Below, piece by piece: positions 28,119-40,432 of a stretch of 64,000 nt of DNA. The translations under genes and the position numbers were made by a program. The DNA comes from Sinonovacula constricta (taxonomy: Eukaryota; Mollusca; Bivalvia; Cardiida; Solecurtidae), in assembly GCA_007844125.1 (NCBI GenBank), contig CM017559.1, positions 69,704,546 to 69,768,545 of the forward strand. The letters run 5' to 3'. Position 1 is the stretch's first letter, and every line of letters begins with the position of its first letter. The notes beneath the pieces were generated by a model. The model made no database searches and was not told the origin of the DNA. It saw only the letters and a list, made by a program, of their open reading frames with translations.

Positions 28119-29689
28119 GTTAATTTTCATGGAACCTTTTTCTGAATACTCTTGAACAGGAGGCCATGTTTTAAAAAATATTTTTTGAAGATCATGTACA
28201 GTTTGTTTACTGTAATAGATCTTGCCCATTACAGGTAAACAAGTGCGACAGCTTGCTCAACTAAAAGCGACCTTTGTACAATATATACATCTTGTACTGT
28301 AGTTAACCATACAGATAATAAAACAGGGTGGCTCTTAACCGGAATTGCTTAGTGAACAAGGACAAGAAATGATTACAATGTGGTCGAACAGTTTTGGGTT
28401 CGAATACGTGTTAAGGTTGTTGTTGTTATTGTTTAATTTTAAGTGACAGGTAATTACGAATCTTAATTAAACATTTTATTAGGGGAACTTCATAATTCAT
28501 TTTAAATTTGTTATTATCAATTTATTTGACAGATATCTATGCTATGTTTGTCATATATCTTCATAAATGTTTATTGAATGGTAAAATTGATGTAAATTAT
28601 AAATAATGACTAGGATACAGATCACCAACATTGGTTTATATTTTGCTATTTTTACCATGTAAATAATACAAGAAAATTTTCTGTTACAACGAGTAGGCAA
28701 ATCCTAGGACACACATATTAGGTTTCAGTTTTAAAAAATCCATTGAAGGTTTAAGGCAGTTTGTTTTATGACATTTCGATATGTGTCTTCACCATGGGAG
28801 GCAATATTTTATTGCGTTAGCACTCCATGTTCTGTGGTAACACCTGTCCGTATTCTGAGTTAATAAACATTTCTCCGGAGTTTCACTTTCCCTGCAAATT
28901 GTAGAACCACCGTTCTTACGGCTTCGATTCTTCTTTGCAAACAGACGGGAGTCTGCAAGTAATAGACTTATGCTGGCATAAAAACGGTAATTGTGTTTGC
29001 ATATAAACTCAGATCAATACAGTATTCGAAGAGGTTTACAAGTATGTTTGCATACGTCCCTTTTTACCGCCAAACCCTTGTACGTGTTAAATTTACTAGT
29101 GCCTGATAATGTTTAAGATGACAGGCATTACAGGCATCAATGAATTGATATAAATAAAATCCTTGTCATATTAAACAACTACCAGATAGAACAAATGCTT
29201 TAGATATGTTTTGTATATGTTTATTTAGGTTCTGTAACTGTCAATATTAGATTATAAGAAATAAGAAATTCTTCCAGAGAAGAAGAGTAAATGGTTGTAG
29301 TATTCTGTCCATGTGTACATGAAAGTGAGGAACCAGAGTCCGATGTCCATCAAAGGAAAATACACGTAAAATCCTCATAGCATGAACTAAATGACAACAT
29401 AGATTAAATGCACGGGTAGTTTCTTTACGACCGCCACACTGCACAGGTAAAGTTGTTGTAATCCTGAGTAAGAAAATATGAAAATATCTTATGAACATTG
29501 AAACATATTCCAAAATTTGAAAAGGCACGGGACAAAGGTAATCACAGGACAAAGGTAATCACAGGACAAAGGTAATCACATACAAGCCAAATGTAAAAGT
29601 ATGAACAAGTCTGTGATGAGTCATTTATCAAAAAGGACGAACCCAACAGTTAACCGCCTGAAATCGAAAAACACATACGTACCCTTATG
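28119..29689. other. AT-rich spacer
   Basis: One 101-codon minus-strand open frame (29,247-29,552) has no recognisable motif and no convincing splice context, and is not called. Confidence 0.45.
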
Positions 29690-29895
29690 GTTTGCTTTTT
29701 AGCTTCAACGCAGCCACCAGTTATGGTCACAAAAGCAAAGTCCTGGGATTTTAGTTGAGAAAGACCCCAGAGACATGGATACAACCACGTGGCAACTGGA
29801 AGAACCAACATCAAGTCTTTTGCCCCGAATGTGAGAGGCTAAGAAATTAGAGGAGTTAAAAGTCGGCGTCTCTGCCACTAGGCCACTTAACTTCG
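29690..29895 (-). mobile_element. SINE-like element with tRNA-like head
   Basis: Read on the minus strand, a good A box (TGGCCTAGTGG) begins near 29,885. The 3' end reads GACCATAACTGGTGGCTGCG, similar in order and spacing to the tail of the neighbour at 29,930-30,168 (GACCATAATTATGTCGGTGC). The B box is degraded. This suggests an old tRNA-derived SINE of a family sharing that tail; the family name is not assigned. Confidence 0.55.
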
Positions 29896-29929
29896 TGTTT
29901 CCTTTTTCACAGAACATTTATTCTTGGGT

Positions 29930-30168
29930 TATTTTTGTTACATCGCACCGACATAATTATGGTCGTACTGGCGACGTCCAGCTAATTATTGGTGGATAAA
30001 GACTCCAGACATTGTCTGGGTAGAGCCACCGGCGAACTGCAGGTTAGCTGGAAAACCTCCCAACATAAATGTCTGACCGGGACTCGAACCAATGCGATGA
30101 GTGCCGAGAAGTTACAAGTCAGCGACTCTAACCTCTCAGACAAGGACGCCCCTTTTAGGTTGCATATG
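29930..30168 (-). mobile_element. SINE-like element, tRNA-like head plus conserved tail
   Basis: On the minus strand: A-box region TGAGAGGTTAGAGTCGC near 30,145, B box GGTTCGAGTCC near 30,090, a 90 bp body, then the tail CTGGACGTCGCCAGTACGAC and CATAATTATGTCGGTGCGAT ending GTAACAAAAATAA. The tail recurs at 57,120-57,195 in the same orientation. tRNA-derived SINEs with a shared 3' domain are known in molluscs; that this is one is inference from layout. Confidence 0.72.
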
Positions 30169-30904
30169 TATTGATGAAGTTATGTTATATTTAGTCATCG
30201 GACTTATCGACATATATGTCAAACTAAAAGCTGCATGTATAATTAAACGGTAAAAATTGCGTCGCAATTTCTGTGTAAACATTTTTGAACTTTAAACCGT
30301 TACTTATTCCGAAATAGAGCACACGAACTTTAAAAAAATGGCCACGTTCATTAAGCTCGTGCATTTCCTGGATGTAATTTATATGTAATGTATAATTATA
30401 ATGTTGATTTAAGAATTGGTAACATCGTGAAATACTAATTCAGTTGAAACTGACACAATGCTATAGAAACAGAAATGGTTAATTTTATACAAAACCATCT
30501 TTTATACTAACCTATTATTTGATTTATCCAGTCGTTTAAAATTGCTCATATTTTTAAAGCGTGTCCTAAATAAGAAAAACAAAATCAAAAACAAACAAAC
30601 AACAACAAAACAGATATAAAAAAAATTGCTTCTAAACTTGCCGGTTTACGCAATTAATCGCGTACGTAGAGAATAGTTCCGAATAAAACAACAATATGGT
30701 CGACACAAAAAATTCAAACTTAACATTTTAACAGTTGAAGCTAGACTGTAAGATTTTAACATCTTGTACATATTTAAAATAAACAATCATTATGAAAGAG
30801 GCTTAATGGTTTCAAAATAATAATTAGTTTTCGCAGTAGATGTCTGTTATCAGTGACACGCTGGAAGCTTTCAAAAACTGAATCGTTTGATTCATTTCTT
30901 TAAT
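30169..30904. other. AT-rich spacer
   Basis: No supported feature. Confidence 0.5.
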
Positions 30905-32735
30905 ACCCACTCCACTCTCACATCTGTTATCACACCTTTCTCTCTCTTTCTCACTTTCTCTCCACTCCCACTCTGACCCATTCACATACCATTCTCACTC
31001 ACACTCATTCTCACACCACTTTTACGTTCATACCCCTTCTCACATCACGCTTACTCTTACACCACTCTAACTCTCACAACACGCTCACTCTCACACCACT
31101 CTAACCCTCACATCACGCTCACTCTCTCACCACTCTCACTCTCACACCACTCTCACTCTCACACCACTCTAACTCTCACATCATGCACACGCTCACACCA
31201 CTCTCACTCTCACACCACTCTCACTCTCACAACACGCTCACTCTCACAACATTCTCACATCCACTGCCACATCTGTTGTCACGCCACTCTCAATCCCCTC
31301 ACACCCATTTTCACTCTTACACTACTCTCACTCTCACTCATTCTTACACCACTCTCACACCCCTCTGACTCTCATACCCACTCTCACATCTGTTGTCACA
31401 CCACTCTAACAATCACACCACTCTCACAATCATACCCACTCCCATGCTCATTCTCACACCTACTTTCACTGTCACACAACTCTAACAGTCACACCACTCT
31501 AACAGTCACACCACTCTCACAATCATACCCACTCCCATGCTCATTCTCACACCTACTTTCACTGTCACACAACTCTAACAGTCACACCACTCTAACAGTC
31601 ATACCACTCTCACAGTCATACCCACTCTCATGCTCATTCTCACACCTACTTTCACTGTCACACCACTCTAACAGTCACACCACTCTAATTGTCACACCAC
31701 TCTAACAGTCACACCACTCTAACAGTCACACCACTCTCACAGTCATACCCACTCTCATGCTCATTCTCACACCTACTTTCACTGTCACACAACTCTAGCA
31801 GTCACACCACTCTCACAGTCATACCCACTCTCACACCTGTTCTCACCACTCTAACAGTCACACCACTCTCACAATCATACCAACTCTCACACCTGTTCTC
31901 ACACCACTCTAACAGTCACACCACTCTCACAGTCATACCCACTCTCACACCTGTTCTCACACCACTCTAACAGTCACACCACTCTAACAGTCACACCACT
32001 CTCACAGTCATACCCACTCCCATGCTCATTCTTACACATACTTTCACTGTCAAACAACTCTCACTGTCACACCACTCTCACAGTCATACCCACTCTCACA
32101 CCTGTTCTCACACCACTCTAACAATCACACCACTCTCACAATCATACCCACTCTCATGCTCATTCTCACACCTACTTTCACTGTCAAACAACTCTAACAG
32201 TCACACCACTCTCGCAGTCATACCCACTCTCACACCTGTTCTCACACCACTCTAACAGTCACACCACTATAACAGTCACACCTCTCTAACAGTCACACCA
32301 CTCTAACAGTCACACCACTCTCACAGTCATACCCACTCTCACACCTGTTCTCACACCACTCTAACAGTCACACCACTCTAACAGTCACACCACTCTAACA
32401 GTCACACCACTCTCACAGTCATACCCACTCTCATGCTCATTCTCACACCTACTTTCACTGTCACACAACTCTAGCAGTCACACCACTCTCACAGTCATAC
32501 CCACTCTCACACCTGTTCTCACCACTCTAACAGTCACACCACTCTCACAATCATACCAACTCTCACACCTGTTCTCACACCACTCTAACAGTCACACCAC
32601 TCTCACAGTCATACCCACTCTCACACCTGTTCTCACACCACTCTAACAGTCACACCACTCTCACTGTCACACCACTCTCACAGTCATACCCACTCCCATG
32701 CCCATTATCACACCTACTTTCACACCCACACTTAC
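30905..32735. repeat. G-poor tandem array, about 17 bp unit with larger composite units
   Basis: The basic motif is TCACACCACTCTAACAG or TCTCACACCACTCTCAC, nearly free of G on the plus strand. From about 31,380 a longer composite appears (CAGTCATACCCACTCTCA, TGCTCATTCTCACACCTAC, TTTCACTGTCACACAACTC), repeated several times with variants. Open frames across it are Ser/Thr/Leu/His strings caused by composition. Confidence 0.95.
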
Positions 32736-32754
32736 CTTCTTTATCCTCGCACCT

Positions 32755-32855
32755 TAAAGCACCCACATAAAGCGCTCTTGGGATTTAACCCATGAACGTG
32801 TGCATCATCAATTAATTGCGCCAACCACTGCGGTGTGGAGGTGACACATCACCGA
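32755..32855 (-). repeat. tRNA-like fragment (probable SINE head)
   Basis: On the minus strand CAGTGGTTGGCGCAATT resembles an A box and ATGGGTTAAATCCC a B box about 35 bases on. It lacks a matching acceptor stem. Confidence 0.4.
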
Positions 32856-34127
32856 CTAATTTGGAACTAATATTGAAGCTTCATTACAAATTTAAAACGT
32901 GACGTCACAGTCATTTCGCAGTTTTGTACGCACAGCATTCTAGACCGGAACAGACCTGTAGTGGCATTAACTACCAAGTGTCATAACATATATGAAAATC
33001 GATTGTTTATAGATTTAATTTGTCCATAAAACATTTATATTTTTAACATTTATTAAATGTGCTTATCATCATAAGCTAATTAGCACTTAGTACCATATAT
33101 TGTATATTTGTATGCATATATTTTACATTATATTGTATTTAAACTTAGAGGAACAATTCTTATAACACGGATTGCATAATAATAAATTATTGTCATTTTA
33201 CTCACCGTCGCATTTACTCGACCTCGGCCATCCTGAGATATAGCCGATATAGAGATTTTTCACCTTGATAACAAATCCGGCATGGACTCCAAACAAAGAT
33301 AACCGTTTTAAAGTCATTGTCATCATGATTTTTGCATATAAATGTTTAATTACATAATTTTTGAAATTGCAACTTCTAAATTAATAATGCGTGTATACAT
33401 GGGTGCTTATAACAAGTGCTATGAATAAATTGTTTATTTTAAAAAGTTGGTAACTACCAAACCAATCACTGAACCGTATTCATGATAACATTTTTTTTAA
33501 AATATTGCAGAAAAATGGCAGGTGTCCGAATATTGTATGTCCATTTTAATTAGAGGTTTAACTCGGACACCCGTATTTAGCATGACCAAAACATCTGCTA
33601 ATATAACAACACAGATCCAGATTTAGATCTACAATGTACTTTAAGGTTAAGTGTCACCAACCAAAGACTCAAACAAAGTAGCAGAGGTGATGTAGTTTAT
33701 CCAACGAGTTTGGAAGAAATAATTTTGTCAAGCCTCTGACAAGTTAAAATCATTTCTCTTCCTCTCGATATAAACTATCTCTGCGACTAACCTATTAGTC
33801 TATTTATCCGGTCATTTTAATAATATTAATTTACATTTTAAACGCATTTCCTAGATATTGTTAAAGGTGAAAAACATACAAACAAAAAAGAACAGGTAAA
33901 ACGAATCGATCCTCAACGTGCCAAATAACGCACTCAAAACTAGCTCTCAAAAAAAAAAAATACGATCGAAACAAAAGATTTAAATTGAAAATAAAACATA
34001 ATACTAGTTTTCGCTGCATTTGTCTGTTGCTAGTAACACACTAGAAGCTTTAAATGATTTAATTTTGCGAAAATAGGTTGTTTAATTTTTCATATGCACG
34101 TGGAGCTTTTGAATATTAAGCCTTGCT
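32856..34127. other. AT-rich spacer
   Basis: No supported feature. Confidence 0.5.
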
Positions 34128-34132
34128 CTGTC

Positions 34133-34164
<32 letters not shown>

Positions 34165-34167
34165 GCC

Positions 34168-34204
<37 letters not shown>

Positions 34205-34219
34205 GTCTGTCTGCCTGCC

Positions 34220-34288
<69 letters not shown>

Positions 34289-34303
34289 GCCTGTCTGTCT
34301 GTC
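34128..34303. repeat. (CTGT)n microsatellite
   Basis: About 44 tetranucleotide units with a few CTGC and CTAT variants. Open frames on both strands over it come from the microsatellite itself. Confidence 0.98.
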
Positions 34304-34607
34304 ACTCTCTCTTTTTTCTCACTTTCTCTCGCTCTCTTTATTTTAACATTTTTTTGCACCAGATTAAAATATATACGCCTGTATTTATGTTTAAAAGTTA
34401 CGATATTCTTCAGCGTTAAATTATTTTATTCCTTTCTGTTATTTTTGAAAATCAGTCCATGGACGGGATGTATTTCTACGCCTGATGACCAAATAATTTA
34501 AAGTTTATTCGACCTCCATTTATTTGGTTAGTTAAAAAGCGTAATTCAAAAACGTGGGTACATTGTATATTTTAACAGTATTATAATATTAATAACTAAC
34601 TTACAAG

Positions 34608-34762
34608 AAAAAGAAGAAGAAGAAGAAGATGATGATGATGATGATGCAGAAGCTGAAGAAGAAGAAGAAGAAGAAGAAGAAGAAGAAGAAGAAGAAGAAG
34701 AAGAAGAAGAAGAAGAAGAAGAAGAAGAAGAAGAAGAAGAAAAAGAAGAAGAAGAAGAAGAT
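34608..34762. repeat. (GAA)n trinucleotide repeat with a short GAT core
   Basis: GAAGAAGAA tracts flank a short (GAT)5 and GCAGAAGCT interruption. It is a long homopurine/homopyrimidine run. Confidence 0.97.
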
Positions 34763-35739
34763 ATTTATCACATTACCATATTTCTGCATGTCAAGTTAGT
34801 GGAAAAAGAATCAGGAAAATAGCTCCGATTCTCGATCCCCTGACCACTGAAGTAGTTTACTATTGTGTGTGGCATGGCACAGATAATATCTATAACTCAT
34901 CGCTCAGAAGCCGACTTCTGGTCTCCTGTAGAGAAATAAATAACACTGAAGGCAAACAATATGGTATTTTTCCTCGCAAGCCCTAATTGAAAAATTCGAT
35001 TTTATGTGTGGTAATGTTATCCACAATATAATAAATCAGTCATGAATGACAATCTCATTAAAATATGTTTTAGGAAATTTTGAAAATGATTCTATGTGTC
35101 CTAGTGCGTGGCTATATTTCCTTTGTAAAAATGGCCTGATGCAATGAATGTTCACGCGCAGAATTGGAAGTAACAATGTCTGTTTTAATGTAAGCTAACT
35201 GTTAATGCTGGGCGTAAAATACACACACTCGTCTTTATTTCCATCTGCATACACTCTGTACACAAATCAGACCGGATGTAATAAGCTTAGTTATGTGTGT
35301 ATGTTTAGTATCATTTTGTAGTGGGAACGCATTTTCTATTCACTTTGTGTTATAGTGGCAAATATTAATGTTACTTGCCTTAAATGACTGTTATAAGAAG
35401 AGAAATGCCCGCTATACTATGTAACAGCTATGCAAGCATTTGCCGAATCCCAACCATATATTGAAATAAAGGCCAAACGATAAAATTGTGTAGTTGTTAA
35501 AATAGTTCAATTTGGGCCAATATTATACATTCTCATATAATACATATTTCTGTAAGAAATCGGAGAACTATAGCCAACTGTATTTGACTGTTCAAACTTT
35601 CCTTTACTTTACTGTTCACTTTCTTTACTTTACTTACTTTAATCACTTTGCTTACTTAATCAATAGTTCTTGTCTGTAATAGAATTTTTTGCCCTAGCCC
35701 CGGATCACTGCTACTTGATGCACCCACTCCATAGCGTCA
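34763..35739. other. AT-rich spacer
   Basis: Contains a short CTTTACTT-type repeat at about 35,598-35,660; otherwise nothing recognised. Confidence 0.5.
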
Positions 35740-38700
35740 ACTCATGTTACGTATAATGCCGTGTTGCTATCACCTTACGTATAATGCCGAGTTGCCATCA
35801 CATTATGTATAAAGCCATGTTGCCATCACGTTACGTTAAATGCCGTGTTGCTATCACGTTATGTACAATGCCGTTTTGTCAGCACATTACATATAATGCC
35901 GTGTTGCCATCACGTTACGTATAATGTCTTGCTTCCATCACGTTACGTATAATGCATTGTTGCCATCGCGTTACGTATAATGTCGTGTTGCCATCACGTT
36001 ACGTATAATGCGGCGTTGCCATTACGTTATGTATAATGCTGTGTTGCCAACACGTTACTTATAATGCCGTGTTGCCATCACGTTACTTATAATGCCGTGT
36101 TTCTATCACGTTACTTATAATGCCGTGTTGCCATCACGTTACTTATAATGCCGTGTTTCTATCACGTTACTTATAATGCCGTGTTGCTATCACGTTACTT
36201 AAAATGCCGTGTTTCTACCACGTTACTTATAATGCCGTGTTTCTATCACGTTACTTATAATGCCGTGTTGCCATCACGTTACTTATAATGCCGTGTTTCT
36301 ATCACGTTACTTATAATGCCGTGTTGCCATCACGTTACTTATAATGCCGTGTTGCTATCACGTTACTTATAATGCCGTGTTGCCATCACGTTACGTATAA
36401 TGCAGTGTTTCCATTACGTTACATATAATGCCGTGTTGCTATCACGTTACGTATAATGCAGTGTTGCCATCCCGTTATGTATAATGCCTTGCTATCGAGT
36501 TACGTATAATGCAGTTTTGCCACCCCGTTACTTATAATGCAGTTTTGCCATTACGTTACGTATAATGCTGTGTTGCCATCCCGATACTTATAATGCCGTG
36601 TTTCCATTACGTTACGTACAATGCCGTATTGCCACCCCGTTACTTATAATGCCGTGTTTCCATTACGTTACTTATAATGCCGTGTTGCCACCCCGTTACT
36701 TATCATGCCGTGTTTACATTACGTTACTTATAATGCCGTGTTGCCATCATGTCTCGTATAATGCCGTGTTGCCATCACGTTACGTATAATGCAGTGTTTC
36801 TATTACGTTACATATAATACCGTGTTTCCATCACGTTGCATATAATGAAGTGTTGCCACCCTGTTACGTATAATGCCGTGTTGCCATTACGTTACGTATA
36901 ATGCAGTGTTGCCACCCCGTTACTTATAATGCCGTGTTGCCATTACAATGCCGTGTTGCAATCGCGTTAATTTTAATGCCGTGTTGTCATTACGTTACGT
37001 GTAATGCCGTGTTGCCATCCCGATACTTATAATGCCGTGTTGCCATTACGTTACATATAATGCTGTGTTGCCATCCCGATACTTATAAAGCCGTGTTGCC
37101 ATCACGTTACGTATAATGCAGTGTTGCCACCCCGTTACTTATAATGCCGTGTTTCCATCACGTTACGTATAATGCAGTGTTGCCACCCCGTTACTTATAA
37201 TGTCGTGTTTCCATCACGTTACGTACAATGCCGTATTGCCACCCCGTTACTTATAATGCCGTGTTTCCATTACGTTACTTATAATGCCGTGTTGCCACCC
37301 CGTTACTTATAATGCCGTGTTTCCATTACGTTACTTATAATGCCGTGTTGCCATCATGTCTCGTATAATGCCGTGTTGGCATCACGTTACGTATAATGCA
37401 GTGTTGCCATCCTGTTACTTATAATGCCGTGTTGCCATCACGTTACGTATACTGCCGTGTTGCCATCACGTTACGTATAATGCAGTGTTGCCATCCTGTT
37501 ACTTATAATTCCGTGTTGCCATCACGTTACGTATAATGCCGTGTTGCCATCACGTTACGAATAATGCAGTGTTGCCACCCCGTGACTTCTAATGCCGTGT
37601 TGCCATCACGTTACGTATACTGCCGTGTTGCCATCCCGTTACTTATAATGCCCTGTTGCCATCACGTTACGTATAATGCAGTGTTGCTATCTTGTTACTT
37701 ATAATGCCGTGTTGTCATTACGTTACGTATAATGCCGTGTTGCCATCACGTTACGTATAATGCAGTGTTGCCATTACGTTACGTATAATGCCGTGTTGCC
37801 ATCACGTTACGTATAATGCCGTGTTGCCACCCCGTTACTTATAATGCCGTGTTGCCATTACGTTACATATAATGCCGTGTTGCCATCACGTTACGTATAA
37901 TGCCGTGTTGCCATCCCGTTACTTATAATGCCGTGTTGCCATTACGTTACGTATAATGCCGTCTTGCCATCACGTTACGTATAATGCAGTGTTGCCACCC
38001 CGTTACTTATAATGCCGTGTTGCCATCCCGTTACGTATAATGCAGTGTGGCCATTACGTTACGTATAATGTCGTGTTTCCATCACGTTAAGTTTTATGCA
38101 GTGTTGCCACCCCGTTGCTTATAATGCCGTGTTTCCATCACGTTACGTATAATGCCGTGTTGCCATCCCGCTACTTATAATGCTGTGTTGCCATCACGTT
38201 ACGTTCAATGCCGTGTTGCCATTACGTTACGTATAATGTCGTGTTGTCATCACGTTACGTATAATGTAGTGTTGCCACCCCGTTGCTTATAATGTCGTGT
38301 TTCTATCACGTTACGTTTTATGCAGTGTTGCCACCCCGTTGCTTATAATGTCGTGTTGCCACCCGTTACTTATTATGCTGTGTTGCTATCACGTTACTTA
38401 TAATGGCGTGTTGCCATCACGTTACGTATAATGGCGTGTTGCCACCTCGTTGCTTATTATGCTGTGTTTCCATCACGTTACTTATAATGCCGTGTTTCCA
38501 TCACGTTACGTATAATGCAGTGTTGCCATCACGTTACGTATAATGGCGTGTTGCCACCCCGTTACTTATTATGCTGCGTTGCCATCATGTTACTTATAAT
38601 GGCGTGTTGCCATCACGTTACGTGTCATGCCGTGTTGCCATCACGTTACGTATAATGGCGTGTTGCCATCACGTTACGTATAATGGCGTGTTGTCATCAC

Positions 38701-38935
38701 GTTACGTTACGTATAATGGCGTGTTGCCATAACGTTACGTATAATGCTGTGTTGCCATCACGTTACGTATAATGGCGTGTTGCCATCACGTTACGTATAA
38801 TGCCGTGTTGCCATCACGTTACGTATAATGGCGTGTTGCCATCACGTTACGTATAATGCCGTGTTGCCATCACGTTACGTATAATGCCGTGTTGCCATTA
38901 CGTTACGTATGATGCCGTGTTGCCATCACGTTACA
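35740..38935. repeat. Tandem array, 30 bp unit, about 105 copies
   Basis: The unit is ATCACGTTACGTATAATGCC then GTGTTGCC. Main variants are ACCCCGTTACTTATAATGCA, GTGTTTCCATTACG and ATGGCGTGTTGCC, clustered in blocks. The unit is a multiple of three, so open frames of up to 74 codons appear, but stops recur with variants. CpG in ACGTTACGTA is frequent compared with the flanks. Confidence 0.97.
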
Positions 38936-39837
38936 GATACAGGAATTAGAGCCACTGAACCTACCACTTCTTTTCTTCCTCATTTTACATTGTCCAAGCG
39001 TTCTAGTGTCATTTGTTTTCATCGACACCTTTTTCTGATCGGATAAAAACTTCTCGGAAACATGGAGCGCGTAATAACATGAAACTGACTTAATGACAAA
39101 TCTACTTCGGGCTAAGAAGACTTGTTACTATGGTCCTCTGTGTTACATTGTAAATAATTAATATAACAATTATATATTATAACAGAACGTTAAAGTCTAA
39201 CGACATTAATAAACAGTCTTAATAGAGAGGGCAATATCACCAACATGAGATATGTATGCAGTGTAAACAAATTACTTTCCATCGATGACTATAGAAGACA
39301 TACAAATGAATAAAGCTGACAAGCAGGATGCAAACGTTAATCAGATGGAAACTTATGCACTTCTTGTATATTATATTGTGATAAGTTAAAATATTCCTGA
39401 AGTTCCTAATTACGTCAATGTCTAATTAACATAATAAATCATCAAGAAATGACCTATTTATAATGTGTATGCGTTGAAATGGTGAACCTTTTTTCTAAAT
39501 AGCATTTTAAAAACAATCGTGTTACCGTGAATTCAATAAGATCTAATTTGATTCGATATTTTTCCGACAACGGTTAGAATTTCATTCAATTTTACATATT
39601 TGCCACACTTCCTTCTCAAACCTACCTCGTGAATGGAAAAAGCACACCGTCAGTACCAGCAATGGTATTGTGTATATAAAGTAGATATGTGTAACCTTAC
39701 CGTTAGTTGAAATATAGGATTTTTAACCAAGGAATTCGCAATTCTATTTTTACGGGCGCCACAAATCCGTTCTGGGGATTGTCGACGATTTATACACCAA
39801 CACAAATTATTATTCACCCTCTTCCAGCGTAACTCTG
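38936..39837. other. AT-rich spacer
   Basis: No supported feature. Confidence 0.5.
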
Positions 39838-40432
39838 ACCAGACCATTCGTGGGAGTTATGTAATGCCGATACTCTCGCTGGCCAGACCATTAGTGAGAG
39901 TTATGTAATGCCAGATCTCTCCTACAACAATCTCTGGCCAGACCGTTAGTGAGAATTATGTAATGCCAGATCTCTCCTACCACAATCTCTGGCCAGACCA
40001 TTAGTGAGAGTTTTGTAATGCCAGATCTCTCCTACCACAATCTCTGGCCAGACCATTAGTGAGAGTTATGTAATGCCAGATCTCTCCTACAACAATCTCT
40101 GGCCAGACCATTAATGAGAGTTATGTAATGCCAGATCTCTCCTACCACAATCTCTGGCCAGACCATTCGTGAGAGTTATGTAATGCCAGATCTCTCCTAC
40201 AACAATCTCTGGCCAGACCATTAGTGAGAGTTATGTAATGCCAGATCTCTCCTACAACAATCTCTGGCCAGACCATTAGTGATAGTTATGTAATGCCAGA
40301 TCTCTCCTACCACAATCTCTGGCCAATCCAATTGTGAGAGTTATGTACAGCCCGCTCTCTCCTACCACTCTTCTTGGCCAGACCATTCGTGGGAGTAATG
40401 TAATGCCAATACTCTCCCTGGCCAGACTTTCA
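39838..40432. repeat. Tandem array, 55 bp unit, about 10 copies
   Basis: The unit includes CTCTGGCCAGACCATTAGTG, AGAGTTATGTAATGCCAGAT and CTCTCCTACCACAAT. The outermost copies at both ends share a shorter variant (GGGAGT.ATGTAATGCC, ACTCTC.CTGGCCAGAC). Confidence 0.95.

Noticed and set aside
29247..29552. 101-codon minus-strand frame
   Set aside because: No recognisable domain, no clear splice sites, and a length expected by chance somewhere in 64 kb.
34090..34501. Cys/Leu/Ser/Val and Asp/Arg/Gln/Thr repeat frames
   Set aside because: They are translations of the CTGT microsatellite on either strand.
34601..34789. Poly-phenylalanine or poly-glutamate/lysine frame
   Set aside because: It is the GAA trinucleotide tract.
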